Source: a bacterium BMS3Abin03 (lineage in GTDB: Bacteria > Bacteroidota > Ignavibacteria > Ignavibacteriales > Ignavibacteriaceae). From it: DNA of 57,687 nucleotides. Positions 8,902-17,846 of the stretch are shown piece after piece. The notes under the pieces are model-generated. The model worked only from the letters and a program-made list of their open reading frames with translations, was not told the origin of the DNA and ran no database searches. Positions within the stretch are counted from its first letter, which is position 1. Every line of letters begins with the position of its first letter. The translations under genes and the position numbers were made by a program. The DNA lies in NCBI GenBank assembly GCA_002898075.1, contig BDSV01000096.1:1-57687 (forward strand). The letters are read 5' to 3'.

Positions 8902-9771
8902 TTAAACTGATTGCATTGCTTTGTCTAAAATACCTTCGACATTTACCGGGACTTTAAGCAACGGCAGTCTTAAAACATTTTCACAATATCCGAGCCGGTG
9001 CATAACATATTTAACGGGTGCGGGACTCGTCTCAGTAAAAAGAGCGTTCATCATAGCGAGGTATTTATTATTAAATTTTTGTGCTGTTTTTATGCTTCCC
9101 TTTAAAACCGCATCTGCAATTTGCTTCATCCGGGAAGGATACGGATTAGAAAATACGGAAATAACTCCATCGCCGCCCAAGCCCATTATAGCAAGCGTTT
9201 GATCATCATTACCGGAAAGTACTGAAAGAGTTTCAGGTTTGATCGAGATCAAATGCGCAATTTGAGATATGTTTCCGCTTGCCTCCTTTACAGCAACAAC
9301 GTTTGGGTTTGCTTTATGTATTTTTATCGCAGTTTCAGGTAAAATATTCATACCTGTTCTGGAAGGAACGTTGTAAAGAATTATCGGAAGCTTCGCCCGT
9401 TCGGCAATAAATTTATAATGCTCTACAAGACTTGCCTGCGTGCCTTTATTGTAATACGGGTTTACAATTAGCAGACCGTCTGCTTTCAGGTCTTCTGCCT
9501 GTTTATTGTGTTCAACAACTTTTTTCGTATCGTTCGTTCCGGTGCCAACAATAACAGGAACTTTTCCCGTAGCTTCCTCTACAACAGCGGTTATTATTTT
9601 CCTTCGTTCATCATAGTTTATTACAGGAGATTCGCCGGTTGTGCCCAGGACAATTAATGCATCGATTTTATTTTCCAATTGATGCCCTACAATTTTTTTT
9701 AGTGAATCGATATCTACAGAGAGATCTTCTTTGAACGGTGTAATCAGTGCTGTTCCTACTCCTTTGAACAT
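8902..9771 (-). CDS. dapA: 4-hydroxy-tetrahydrodipicolinate synthase
   Basis: 289 residues, standard length. Key features: GTALITPFKEDLSVD, the pyruvate-site GTTGESP, the catalytic-triad Tyr in LPIILYNVPSRTG, and the Schiff-base Lys in VVAVKEASGN. It condenses pyruvate with aspartate semialdehyde. It is first in the minus-strand lysine/DAP operon, followed by dapB after 10 bases. An AGGAA-like ribosome-binding site (TTTAAAGGAATAAG) precedes the ATG. Confidence 0.95.
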   Translation of the reverse strand: MFKGVGTALITPFKEDLSVDIDSLKKIVGHQLENKIDALIVLGTTGESPVINYDERRKIITAVVEEATGKVPVIVGTGTNDTKKVVEHNKQAEDLKADGLLIVNPYYNKGTQASLVEHYKFIAERAKLPIILYNVPSRTGMNILPETAIKIHKANPNVVAVKEASGNISQIAHLISIKPETLSVLSGNDDQTLAIMGLGGDGVISVFSNPYPSRMKQIADAVLKGSIKTAQKFNNKYLAMMNALFTETSPAPVKYVMHRLGYCENVLRLPLLKVPVNVEGILDKAMQSV

Positions 9772-10001
9772 ACTTATTCCTTTAAATTATTATCAAATAA
9801 GTGTGCTTAAAAATATGAAAAAAATCTGCTTTACTCTAATGAATAAGGTAAAAAGTCGAAAGTATAAATTTCAAACATTAAATTTAGAAAATGTCATTTT
9901 GGAATTTCGATGTTACAAATCCATAAATTACATTGATACTGAATTGTTAAATTGTAAATCGGATGGCTAAATATTATATTTGCAACGTAAAAATATTCTT
10001 T

Positions 10002-10075
10002 GCGCCCGTAGCTCAATTGGATAGAGCGTCTGACTACGGATCAGGAGGTTGAGGGTTCGAATCCTTCCGGGCGTA
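10002..10075 (+). tRNA. tRNA-Arg(ACG)
   Basis: A 74-base cloverleaf. The acceptor stem GCGCCCG pairs with CGGGCGT (one G-U at the end). The D-arm has AGCTCAATTGGATAGAGC, the anticodon loop CTACGGA gives anticodon ACG, and the T-loop is GGTTCGAATCC. The 3' CCA is not encoded. The A34 would be edited to inosine to read CGN codons. Confidence 0.95.
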
Positions 10076-10079
10076 CAAG

Positions 10080-10205
10080 TCCAAATTACAAATCTCAATC
10101 TTCAAATATCAAATAATATTCAAATTTCAATTTCTAATTTTCAAACAGTTTTGTATTTGAAGTTTGTAAATTGAGATTTATTCGATTTTTGTGATTTGTG
10201 TATTG
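10080..10205. mobile_element. Internally deleted IVP-type element (MITE-like)
   Basis: It reads like the left end of the 7.8-kb element (CAAATATCAAATAATATTCA, compare CAAATAACAAATAATGTTCA) followed directly by its right end (ATTGAGATTTATTCGATTTT, compare ATTGAGATTTATTTGTTTTT). The roughly 350-base gene-bearing centre is absent. It lies just downstream of the tRNA. This is a by-eye alignment. Confidence 0.5.
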
Positions 10206-10802
10206 GAATTTTACCTTAAGGGTTCTCGAGCTTTTGGCGGATTTTCGTCAACTTAATTCCCCCGACTTTTAAGTCAGGGAACTTGTAAGCGGAAGAGAAA
10301 TACGGTTTTAGCCACATTGCGGTGTTTAATGGGGCTAAAGCCCCTTGAGTGTTTGTTGTACTTTAGTAAACCGTTCGCTGAAGCGAACGGGAATAGATGT
10401 GAAAAACTTCTAAATTCAAAATTCCTTGTTCGGCGTTCGTTATTCAAAAAAATATTTAGCAACAAAAAATAAATTTATCACTTCCTGTCTGCTTTAGCTG
10501 ACGATTTATAAAATGCACAGAAAATAATTTGGCTTTAGCCACATTACGGCGTTTCATTGTAACCAAAGGTGTGGGAGTTCGTATTTTACCCCGCCTTTCA
10601 GAGCTTGTGTGAAAATTAAAGCCAAACTTGTAGAGTGAGCTTTAGCTCGCTATTATTTATAAAAATCGCGGTCTTAAAAGTCACGCTACAAGGCAAACAC
10701 TAATTTTCACATGGTCTTTAAATCGAACGGGAACGGATGAATTTATACTTATCAAAACGGTTAAAGTTGTTTAATGCGTTGTGGGTTTTCGAGCTCAATA
10801 TT

Positions 10803-10822
10803 CACCCAATTGAAATTGGGTG
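10803..10822. repeat. TTGAAA-centred palindrome
   Basis: CACCCAATTGAAATTGGGTG, the same TTGAAA centre as at 5742 with completely different pairing arms, 23 bases downstream of the PagL-like gene on that gene's strand. Confidence 0.6.
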
Positions 10823-10844
10823 TTAATAAGAAGTTGAAAGATTC

Positions 10845-11993
10845 TTAAAACGAATAAGCAAATTTTAAATCAAGATGATCTGCAAAATGACCATAAGCTT
10901 TAAAGCTTATTCCTGCATAAATGTGTTTAAAAATATTATAAACCAAATAATACCGCTGATATATATCATCACCCTCAACATACTGTCTGTAAAAATAAAT
11001 ACCGAGTTGAACTCCGAATATGGTTTTCTCAAGTAAAAACTCACCGCCAAGTTGAACAGAGGTGCGCCAGTAGCTCGAATTAATATTCGTGTAATAATTC
11101 TCCATCAACTTTTTCGCCCTGCCGTTAAATTCGAGTTCCGCACCGCCTGTTATTGCAATAAGACGTGCAACCTGAACACTTCTTAAAAAAGAGATACTAA
11201 TCATTGCTGCTTGCCCCGGTTTTGGATAAGGCATAGAAGATATACCTCCGGAAAGCGAAATCTCCCATCTTTTCTTCTTAGGTGAAGTTAAATAGGGATC
11301 TTCGCCCGGTATAGGTTCAAAATCGATAGGATTAAAAACATAACCGATTGCCAAACTTATCGCGGGATAATTAATTCCACCGTTTGGTTCCAAATATGCG
11401 GCATTCGATTTGTGATTCATACTTATTAGAAATTGAAGTTCCAACCATTTACTGAATTGTAAATTAATGCCTCCCCCTATAAGTAACGAGTAGTTCAGAT
11501 ATGTAGAATATGACATATTCTCCGGGTGAAATTCCTTATTATAAGGTTTTGTAAGATATGTTAACCCGGCTTCACCCTGAACAATAAAATTAAAGTCCGA
11601 CGGCAATCCGAAAAAATATGTAAAAAACATACCTGCTGAATATCCGTGTCCTAGTGTTTCCTCAAAATCAGTATCGAAATATTCGGTGAAAAAACCAAAC
11701 CTCGGGTAACTATGATAATTATCCCATACTTTTTTAGATAGCATCTGCCAACCGAAAAGTAATTTGTATTCGGTTGGGTGTTTGCCTTTAACGTTTAATA
11801 CTTCCTTGGCATGTGGAATTAAATCTCCACGTAAGAAACTAAATTGAATTGTTAATGGATTAGGATGATCGACAATAGTTTTTTTTGATGACTTAACTGA
11901 GCCGTTTTCGATATAAACCGAATCAATTGAAGTTTGCGGTATAATTACTCTCGACGTTAATATTAACCCGAGTATAAATATTTTATAACCCAT
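10845..11993 (-). CDS. PagL-like acyloxyacyl hydrolase (outer membrane)
   Basis: 382 residues with an N-terminal signal peptide (residues 1-19, ending near IIPQ) and beta-barrel strands throughout. Residues around 200-230 read ISMNHKSNAAYLEPNGGINY then AISLAIGYVF, matching the H-x-SN...PN.GIN signature of PagL/acyloxyacyl hydrolase proteins, in which the His-Ser pair is catalytic. The C-terminal half (KHIYAGISFKAYGHFADHLD, ending KFAYSF) matches the longer Bacteroidota form. Such proteins remove a 3-O-acyl chain from lipid A. The family call is from motif recognition; activity is inferred. Confidence 0.68.
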   Translation of the reverse strand: MGYKIFILGLILTSRVIIPQTSIDSVYIENGSVKSSKKTIVDHPNPLTIQFSFLRGDLIPHAKEVLNVKGKHPTEYKLLFGWQMLSKKVWDNYHSYPRFGFFTEYFDTDFEETLGHGYSAGMFFTYFFGLPSDFNFIVQGEAGLTYLTKPYNKEFHPENMSYSTYLNYSLLIGGGINLQFSKWLELQFLISMNHKSNAAYLEPNGGINYPAISLAIGYVFNPIDFEPIPGEDPYLTSPKKKRWEISLSGGISSMPYPKPGQAAMISISFLRSVQVARLIAITGGAELEFNGRAKKLMENYYTNINSSYWRTSVQLGGEFLLEKTIFGVQLGIYFYRQYVEGDDIYQRYYLVYNIFKHIYAGISFKAYGHFADHLDLKFAYSF

Positions 11994-12095
11994 AAAAGAA
12001 TAAATTTTTCAAAATATATTTTCTGTACGACTTAATTCAATAAAGTTACATAAAATTATTATATAAAATTAATAGATTCTTTTATTAGATTATAA

Positions 12096-12128
12096 TAAAA
12101 AAGGATGCCCTTTAAAAAAAGGACATCC
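12096..12128 (-). terminator. Rho-independent terminator after the first porin
   Basis: On the minus strand GGATGTCC and GGGCATCC form a stem with a T/A-rich loop, followed by TTTTTT. It lies 28 bases beyond the porin stop codon. Confidence 0.75.
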
Positions 12129-12155
12129 AAAATAATAAGGAGGGAGCACAGGATT

Positions 12156-13184
12156 TTAGAATTTCCAGAAGAAAGTTACTCTTCCAATTACATCATTTGC
12201 AGGTGAAACACCTTCATTGTTTTCATCATATTTAACAATTTCGACATTAGGAATAAATGAAACATCTTTTACCGGATGCCAATCGGCTCCGAGAATAAAG
12301 AATGTAGATTTAACAGTCGGATCAAACGGAACAAAAGATATTTTATCACCTTGAGGATTCGGGTCTAAAATTCTATCTACTCTTCCAAGCAGCGAAACGT
12401 GTTCGGAAACAGCATCGACCAGGAAGAAAGAAGCAAGTCTTAATTTCTGATTAGCAGCATCTTCTTTCTGTCTCGTTTGATCGGCAAACAGCAACCCGGT
12501 ACGAATAGTTTTTGTTTGGTAACCTAAAAATGCCTGCAGTGTGTACCAATCCGTATTGCCTGTGCGATCGGCATAATCTCCGTAAATTTCAATTACAAAT
12601 TCTTTTGTGGGAAAAAATGCTACGGAAAGTAAACCGGATTTTCCTTTATTAATTTCCTGCTTGTTGCTTGAGCCGTTGGAAAACATGAGATGATACTTGA
12701 ATTTGCCACTATTATCCAACTGTCCTTTAAGTGCAAGACCAAAATCCCGTGAACTTGCCATTCTTTGAAGATCCAGGGGAGTTTTCTCAACTGAACGGTA
12801 ACCCCACAATTTTTCGAGAATCTGGAAAGTGGGGGTTGGATTTATTCCTATAATAAATACTTGTTTAGAAAATTTATACTTTAACCAGGCATCTTTTACA
12901 AACGGAACCATAGTTTTTGCTTCTTCAAAGTTAAATTCATTACCCATCTCTAATCTTAATCTTGTTGAAAAGCTTTTATTTATTTTATAATCATAAGTAA
13001 AATAAATTCTTCTAAACCATATACCACGTTGATCTTTCAAATCATTTTTATGATTATTTAGGAAATAGTAATAATCGCCAAACATATAACCACTAAATTT
13101 TCCCTTACTTTCTTGTTTTTCCTGGGCGATGGAGTACGTTATTACGCTCAAGCTAAAAATGATTAATAGTAATCGCTTTAACAT
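12156..13184 (-). CDS. Porin-like outer-membrane protein, copy 1
   Basis: 342 residues if started at 13184, where the ATG has a good ribosome-binding site (TTAGGAGATATA); the frame is open to an earlier ATG at 13241 but that adds an implausible leader. A signal peptide (MLKRLLLIIFSLSVITYSIA) precedes a beta-barrel that ends in Phe (RVTFFWKF). The protein is a close paralogue of the one at 23623-24651: both share GKFSGYMFGDYYY, KDQRGIWFRRIYFTYDY, RLRLEMGNEFNFE and SSRDFGLALKGQ. It resembles phosphate-selective porin (OprO/P) barrels. The substrate is unknown. Confidence 0.75.
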   Translation of the reverse strand: MLKRLLLIIFSLSVITYSIAQEKQESKGKFSGYMFGDYYYFLNNHKNDLKDQRGIWFRRIYFTYDYKINKSFSTRLRLEMGNEFNFEEAKTMVPFVKDAWLKYKFSKQVFIIGINPTPTFQILEKLWGYRSVEKTPLDLQRMASSRDFGLALKGQLDNSGKFKYHLMFSNGSSNKQEINKGKSGLLSVAFFPTKEFVIEIYGDYADRTGNTDWYTLQAFLGYQTKTIRTGLLFADQTRQKEDAANQKLRLASFFLVDAVSEHVSLLGRVDRILDPNPQGDKISFVPFDPTVKSTFFILGADWHPVKDVSFIPNVEIVKYDENNEGVSPANDVIGRVTFFWKF

Positions 13185-13651
13185 TATATCTCCTAAATTA
13201 AAAAATGAAATAATTAGCACCGCAATTATAGATAATTTCAAATTACTATATGTAAAGAGAAAGTTAACATAATGTTAAATAATTGTTAACAATCGAGCCG
13301 GTAGTTCAAGGTTAATTCATTGATGTCTAAATTGTTTTTTGGTTAAGTAAATATTTATCATTTAATATTAGTTAAACATTTTACTAACCCGATGAACTCA
13401 GCCCCCTACCCCATTCTCTCGAAAAAATAAGGGGGAATTTAAGTAAGATGGGTTTCTCTAATAGCTGTAGTAATGATGAGTATATCTTTTACAAATTGGT
13501 TTTCGGATTTTGGTTTTATTATAAACTCACCTTTATCATCTCTTCCCGCAAAAGTCGGGACACGTAAAAAGAGAGGAGTTTATGGTAAAATCCGAAAACC
13601 AATTAAAATAGTACATACTTGTAAATCCGATTTGTTTTTAGCAGATGTTCT
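13185..13651. other. Gap with a long inverted repeat
   Basis: No gene seen. The left part is AT-rich and should contain the promoter of the porin. From about 13400 it holds a CCCCCTACCCCATTCTCTCG-type dispersed repeat and a long hairpin (13494-13607). Confidence 0.6.
13494..13607. repeat. Long inverted repeat (about 30-base arms)
   Basis: Left arm AATTGGTTTTCGGATTTT and on to AAACTC; right arm GAGTTTATGGTAAAATCCG and on to AACCAATT. They are complementary with few mismatches and enclose a smaller TCCCGCAAAAGTCGGGA hairpin. Confidence 0.75.
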
Positions 13652-14281
13652 TTAATTTGAACTTATAATTTTTAAAACCCTGTAATAATCTTCCGGTTTG
13701 TTCATATTAAAGAAAATATCTTCCTTGTAGAATTGAAGTTTTTCGGCATCAATAATTTCTGCACCTACAACATCAATCAATGAAAGAACTTTGCACTTTC
13801 TTTTAGTCTGCTTCTTATGACGGCTTTCTTCTTCTGTTGATTCCAGTAATAACTTTTCCGCAGCGGGTAGAACGGACTTTGAGTACAAACCAACAAGCTG
13901 CTGAATGAATCCGTCTGCTTTGCAAATATTAATCGGTTTATCTGTGTTAAATTCGATGATGTATTTTATCATTTCATCGATCATTAAGGGAATATCGCAG
14001 GAAATAATAAAGTTTATATTTGTTGTCGAATGATAAAGTCCCGAATGAATTCCTGCTAAAGGACCACGGTAAGGATAGATATCTTTATAGATGGGAAGTT
14101 TGAGAAATTTATAATCATTGGGAGAGTTAGTAATCAGAATTACTTTTGAGAATAATGAAAGCATTAAATTCACAACCCGCTCGATAACCGTAACCCCGTC
14201 AATTTTCATCAGCGATTTATTCTCGCCCATTCTTGAACTTTTACCGCCGGATAGAATTATTCCTGTTATATCATTATACAT
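13652..14281 (-). CDS. mobA: Molybdenum cofactor guanylyltransferase
   Basis: 209 residues. The nucleotidyltransferase start is ITGIILSGGKSSRMGENKSL, followed by the YRGPLAGIHSGL loop and the metal-binding ISCDIPLM segment. MobA attaches GMP to molybdopterin-Mo to make the dinucleotide cofactor used by DMSO-reductase-family enzymes, which fits the large molybdoenzyme at 19206-22394. It overlaps the upstream moeA by 16 bases and is the last Mo-cofactor gene in the series. Confidence 0.88.
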   Translation of the reverse strand: MYNDITGIILSGGKSSRMGENKSLMKIDGVTVIERVVNLMLSLFSKVILITNSPNDYKFLKLPIYKDIYPYRGPLAGIHSGLYHSTTNINFIISCDIPLMIDEMIKYIIEFNTDKPINICKADGFIQQLVGLYSKSVLPAAEKLLLESTEEESRHKKQTKRKCKVLSLIDVVGAEIIDAEKLQFYKEDIFFNMNKPEDYYRVLKIISSN

Positions 14282-15477
14282 TCTATCTCTGTTCCTTCTA
14301 TAGGATTAATCATCCCCTCTTCGATTATCATCAGACAATTGGCTTTGCTCATTTCTACCAGGTTACCGGACGATTGGCTGAAAGCGGAGCTAACTTCATA
14401 AATACCATCATTATTCTTAATTAAAATGCCCCTCATAAAATACCGTTTTTTATCCTCTTTTTTGAGATCGTTTTGCAGAACGGCTTTAACCCGTTCTCTT
14501 TCAGGTTGATTAAAAATTTTGTTGATATTTTCCCGTACAAATATTTCAAAATTAACAAGACTCGAAACAGGATTGCCCGGGAGTCCGAAAATAAGTTTTG
14601 TTTTATTGCCTTTATCAAATGCTCCGAATACAATCGGTTTACCCGGTTTGATGTACGCCCGCCAGAATTTTATATCTACACCCAATTCTTCAAATACATC
14701 TTTCACATAATCAAATTTACCGACCGACACACCGCCTGTTGTAATAAGAATATCAATTTCGCTATTCAGCGCTTCGGCAATATTCTGCAGTAACAATTCT
14801 TTTTTATCAGTTACTATTCCCAGGTTTATCCCTGTCATGCTCAACTCATTAATTGATGCAAGCAATGCATAAGTGTTCGACAACCTTATCTTGTCGCCGG
14901 TTGGTTTTTCATCTACAGGAATTAGCTCATCGCCTGTTGCGAGAACACCGATTTGTAATTTTTTAAATACTTTTAACTCGACTTTTCCGCAGGATGCAGC
15001 GGCGGCAAGATGTCTCGGCTGCAGATAAGTATTTTTTGGAATTGCAATTTCATTTTTACTCAGATCACTCCCTTTTTTTCTAATGCTCATTCCAATTTTA
15101 AATATTGCACTATCTTTAAGAACAGCTTTATTCCCGTTTACATCAATATCTTCGATAGGAATTACAGTATTACAATATTCAGGCAGCTTAGCCCCTGTCA
15201 TTATTGAAACTGCTGAATTTTCATCAAGCGAATAACTGTCATAATTACCCGCAGAAATCTCACCTGCAATCTTCCATTTTCTAATTTTGTCATTAAACCT
15301 AATCGCAATTCCATCCATTGCTGAATTATTAAAAGGAGGGAGATCGATATCAGCAAGCACATCCTCTGCTAAAGTCCTGTGCAATGCTTTATCGAAAGGG
15401 ATTTTTTCGGTAGTAAGGTTTAATTGCCTGAAAGCATTTCCAATAATTTTAGATGCTTCTTCGAATGAAATCATCAT
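14266..15477 (-). CDS. moeA: Molybdopterin molybdenumtransferase
   Basis: 403 residues, the usual MoeA length. Seen: PFNNSAMDGIAIR (the PxxxxSAMDG motif), SIMTGAKLPEYCNTVIPIED, LATGDELIPVDEKPTGDKIR, ITTGGVSVGKFDYVKDVFEE (MPT-binding), and GLPGNPVSS. It inserts molybdate into adenylylated molybdopterin. The frame begins MMIS, so the start may be at 15477 or 15474. moeA and mobA overlap and form the distal Mo-cofactor operon. Confidence 0.93.
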   Translation of the reverse strand: MMISFEEASKIIGNAFRQLNLTTEKIPFDKALHRTLAEDVLADIDLPPFNNSAMDGIAIRFNDKIRKWKIAGEISAGNYDSYSLDENSAVSIMTGAKLPEYCNTVIPIEDIDVNGNKAVLKDSAIFKIGMSIRKKGSDLSKNEIAIPKNTYLQPRHLAAAASCGKVELKVFKKLQIGVLATGDELIPVDEKPTGDKIRLSNTYALLASINELSMTGINLGIVTDKKELLLQNIAEALNSEIDILITTGGVSVGKFDYVKDVFEELGVDIKFWRAYIKPGKPIVFGAFDKGNKTKLIFGLPGNPVSSLVNFEIFVRENINKIFNQPERERVKAVLQNDLKKEDKKRYFMRGILIKNNDGIYEVSSAFSQSSGNLVEMSKANCLMIIEEGMINPIEGTEIECIMI

Positions 15478-15842
15478 TAGCTTTTAACTTGTTGAAGTAT
15501 TAAAGAATTATTTATTGTTAATCTATTTATAAATATTTACGCAATGAATGGATGGATGGAATGTATGATTGAATGATTTAAGAAAATTGCTCCCTACAAA
15601 AACATACATTCATTCATTCAGTCAATCACTCATTCAACCATTCACTTTTTATTTTAAACGACAATCTTATCACTGTTGTATAAATTATTTTTTCTGCTGG
15701 ATAAATATTCTACTAAATCTATAAACTCAATCCCCTGTCCCACTTCTCTTGGCAAGAGAAAGGGGGATGAGTTTCTCTCATAGCTTTAGCATGATTAATA
15801 CTTGTAATCCATTTTATTTTTTCCCTGCTAATCATAAACAAT
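15478..15842. other. Gap with tetranucleotide inverted repeat and a dispersed repeat
   Basis: No gene seen. An imperfect inverted repeat built from GAATGGATGGATGGAATG and its complement TCATTCATTCAGTCAATCAC spans about 15545-15645. A second block at 15725-15800 (CAATCCCCTGTCCCACTTCT, then GGGGGATGAGTTTCTCTCAT) resembles the repeat at 13395-13470. Confidence 0.6.
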
Positions 15843-16340
15843 CTATTTGGGACAGATGTGAATATCATCATCAACATTTATATCGCCGGATTTAATTACT
15901 TTTGCAAATACGCCTTCGCGCGGCATAACACAATCTCCAACTTTAAAATAGATTGCACATTTATCGTGGCATTCTTTCCCTATTTGTGTTATCTCCAATT
16001 CGGAACTATCACCGATCTTTATCTTTGTTCCAATTTCAAATGACGGAACGTTTAAGAATTCAGTTGTTATATTTTCAGCGAATGCGCCGGGGCGTAAATT
16101 CGGTAATCCTCTCTTTCGCATTTTCTCGATGCTTTCAATTGCTAAAAAGCTAACCTGCCTGTGCCAGTTGCCGGCATGTGCATCTCCTTCTATCCCGTGA
16201 TTCGCAATTAATCTTGCAGAGTTTACATTCCTTTTCGGTATTCCTTTTTTCCTGCTGATGGAAATAGCAACAACTTTTCCTATTAGGTTTAGATCAGGAA
16301 TGCTTACAACCGATTCCATTTCTTTTAAGTTACTTTCCAT
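15843..16340 (-). CDS. MOSC-domain protein
   Basis: 165 residues forming one MOSC domain: GKVVAISISRKKGIPKRNV, NHGIEGDAHAGNWHRQVSFL, RPGAFAENITTEFL, and the cysteine segment ITQIGKECHDKCAIYFKVGD followed by CVMPREGVFAKV. MOSC proteins bind molybdenum cofactor or handle sulfur via a conserved Cys. Its place directly after moaC (10-base gap) supports a role in Mo-cofactor delivery or sulfuration; the exact reaction is unknown. Confidence 0.85.
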   Translation of the reverse strand: MESNLKEMESVVSIPDLNLIGKVVAISISRKKGIPKRNVNSARLIANHGIEGDAHAGNWHRQVSFLAIESIEKMRKRGLPNLRPGAFAENITTEFLNVPSFEIGTKIKIGDSSELEITQIGKECHDKCAIYFKVGDCVMPREGVFAKVIKSGDINVDDDIHICPK

Positions 16341-16350
16341 TTCTTACTCC

Positions 16351-16845
16351 TTACCTTTGTAAATCACTAAAATTATATGAGCCGCTTTTACCGCCTGTTT
16401 TTGAAATCAATTTTGTTTCCGAAATAACTATAGATTTATCGATGGCTTTGCACATATCATAAACAGTAAGAGCAGCAACGGAAGCTGCGGTTAAAGCTTC
16501 CATCTCTATTCCCGTTTTGCTTTCGGTTTTAGCAAATACACTTATCTCAACACATGTTTTCTCTTTATTTAAATTCAGATCGACATCGATTTTCGAAATA
16601 AAAATATTATGGCATAAAGGAATAAGACCGGCAGTTTTTTTTGCTGCCTGAATTCCGGCAATTTTTGCAACCGTGAGAACATCACCCTTTTTAACATTAT
16701 TTTCTTTAATTGCCCTGAACACTTCTTCGCTAACTTTAACTTCCGAGTATGCTTCGGCGGTTCTCAATGTTACGTTCTTCTCCGTAACATCGACCATATT
16801 AACTTTACCGTTTACATCGGTGTGTGTAAATTTCTTTTTCATCAT
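16351..16845 (-). CDS. moaC: Cyclic pyranopterin monophosphate synthase
   Basis: 164 residues, full length. Motifs: NMVDVTEKNVTLRTAEA, KGDVLTVAKIAGIQAAKKT, LIPLCHNIFISKIDVDL, TGIEMEALTAASVAALTVYD, and KTGGKSGSYNF. It converts 3',8-cyclo-GTP, the MoaA product, into cyclic pyranopterin monophosphate. Its start overlaps the moaA stop by 4 bases, so both are coupled. Confidence 0.95.
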   Translation of the reverse strand: MMKKKFTHTDVNGKVNMVDVTEKNVTLRTAEAYSEVKVSEEVFRAIKENNVKKGDVLTVAKIAGIQAAKKTAGLIPLCHNIFISKIDVDLNLNKEKTCVEISVFAKTESKTGIEMEALTAASVAALTVYDMCKAIDKSIVISETKLISKTGGKSGSYNFSDLQR

Positions 16846-17846
16846 CCACCTATTTTTAACATGTTGTTATGCTCAAGTATAGTAAGCTCTTCTGCTTCAG
16901 GATGCTTTTCCCATTTAAATATTATTGCTTCAAGTAATAATTGAACAATTTCGTTATCGGAATAATTATTCTTAAACAAAGCTTTAAAATCGATATTCTT
17001 TTCACCGGTAGAAAAAAGGCACAATCTCAGTTTACCGTCGGCAGTTATCCTTAACCGGTTGCAGGTATTACAAAAATGCTCTGACATCGAAGTAATAAAA
17101 CTTACCTTTCCTTCATACCCTTCGATTGAAAAATCTTTTGCAACTTCGTTAACATCTGTAATAAGCGGTTTCAAAATATATTTGGATTCGATTAAGTTCT
17201 TCATCTCATCAAAGCTTATAAACCCGTCACGTGCCCATTGATTATTTCCAAAGGGCATAAATTCAATGAACCGGACATTCAGATTTCTGTTTTTTATAAA
17301 TTCAACAAAATCAAGAATTTCATTATCATTGATATTTTTTATCACAACCATATTTATTTTTACGGGATCAAACCCTGCTTCTACAGATTCATCTATAGCG
17401 TCAAGAACATTTTGCAGGTTGTTTCTGCCGGTAATTTTATAGAACAGTTCCGGTTTAAGTGAATCGAGACTGATATTCAGTTTTTCTATTCCTGTATTTT
17501 TCAGCCGCTGCGCATTACCTTCGAGTAAAGTACCGTTTGTTGTAATTCCAAGTTGAAGATTAAACTTATCTTTTATTTTCTTTACTTCATTAAAAAATTC
17601 GAAGACACTTTTGCGTACAAGCGGTTCTCCGCCTGTGAATCTTATCTTTTTAAATTCGAGCTTATCCGCAAAAATGTGAATGATCCTTAGAATTTCTTCA
17701 TAAGTAAGAATATTATTTTTGCTAACAAGAAAATGATCACCATCCGACGGGTTGCAGTAAATGCAATTAAAATTACATTTGTCCGTCAGTGATATCCGGA
17801 GGTAGTTGTGAACTCTGTTATATTTATCAATCAGTTTCATTTTCAA
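16842..17846 (-). CDS. moaA: GTP 3',8-cyclase (radical SAM)
   Basis: 334 residues. The radical-SAM cluster is CNFNCIYC (C24, C28, C31), followed by RFTGGEPLVRK and LNISLDSLKPELF. The second Fe-S cluster site is CNTCNRLRITADGKLRLC near the C terminus, and the tail ends MLKIGG, as in typical MoaA whose GG end is needed for catalysis. It opens GTP to start molybdopterin synthesis. It abuts the chromate-transporter gene, so expression is probably shared. Confidence 0.95.
   Translation of the reverse strand: MKMKLIDKYNRVHNYLRISLTDKCNFNCIYCNPSDGDHFLVSKNNILTYEEILRIIHIFADKLEFKKIRFTGGEPLVRKSVFEFFNEVKKIKDKFNLQLGITTNGTLLEGNAQRLKNTGIEKLNISLDSLKPELFYKITGRNNLQNVLDAIDESVEAGFDPVKINMVVIKNINDNEILDFVEFIKNRNLNVRFIEFMPFGNNQWARDGFISFDEMKNLIESKYILKPLITDVNEVAKDFSIEGYEGKVSFITSMSEHFCNTCNRLRITADGKLRLCLFSTGEKNIDFKALFKNNYSDNEIVQLLLEAIIFKWEKHPEAEELTILEHNNMLKIGG

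Larger units (their letters stand above)
10076..10844. other. Gene-free gap rich in dispersed palindromes
   Basis: No coding sequence is credible here. After the tRNA come a truncated IVP-type element (10083-10200) and then a series of GC-richer palindromes in AT-rich DNA: TTTTAGCCACATTGCGG with GGGGCTAAAGCCCC (10331-10344), CCGTTCGCTGAAGCGAACGG (10371-10390), another GGCTTTAGCCACATT copy near 10531, and CACCCAATTGAAATTGGGTG (10803-10822). Confidence 0.7.

Noticed and set aside
10002-10205. tRNA-Arg as an integration site of a genomic island
   Set aside because: No integrase and no repeat of the tRNA 3' end was found; the adjacent repeat is explained by the IVP-type element.
13185-13241. Longer porin N terminus from the ATG at 13241
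   Set aside because: The ATG at 13184 has AGGAG at the right distance, gives a normal signal peptide and makes the protein exactly as long as its paralogue.
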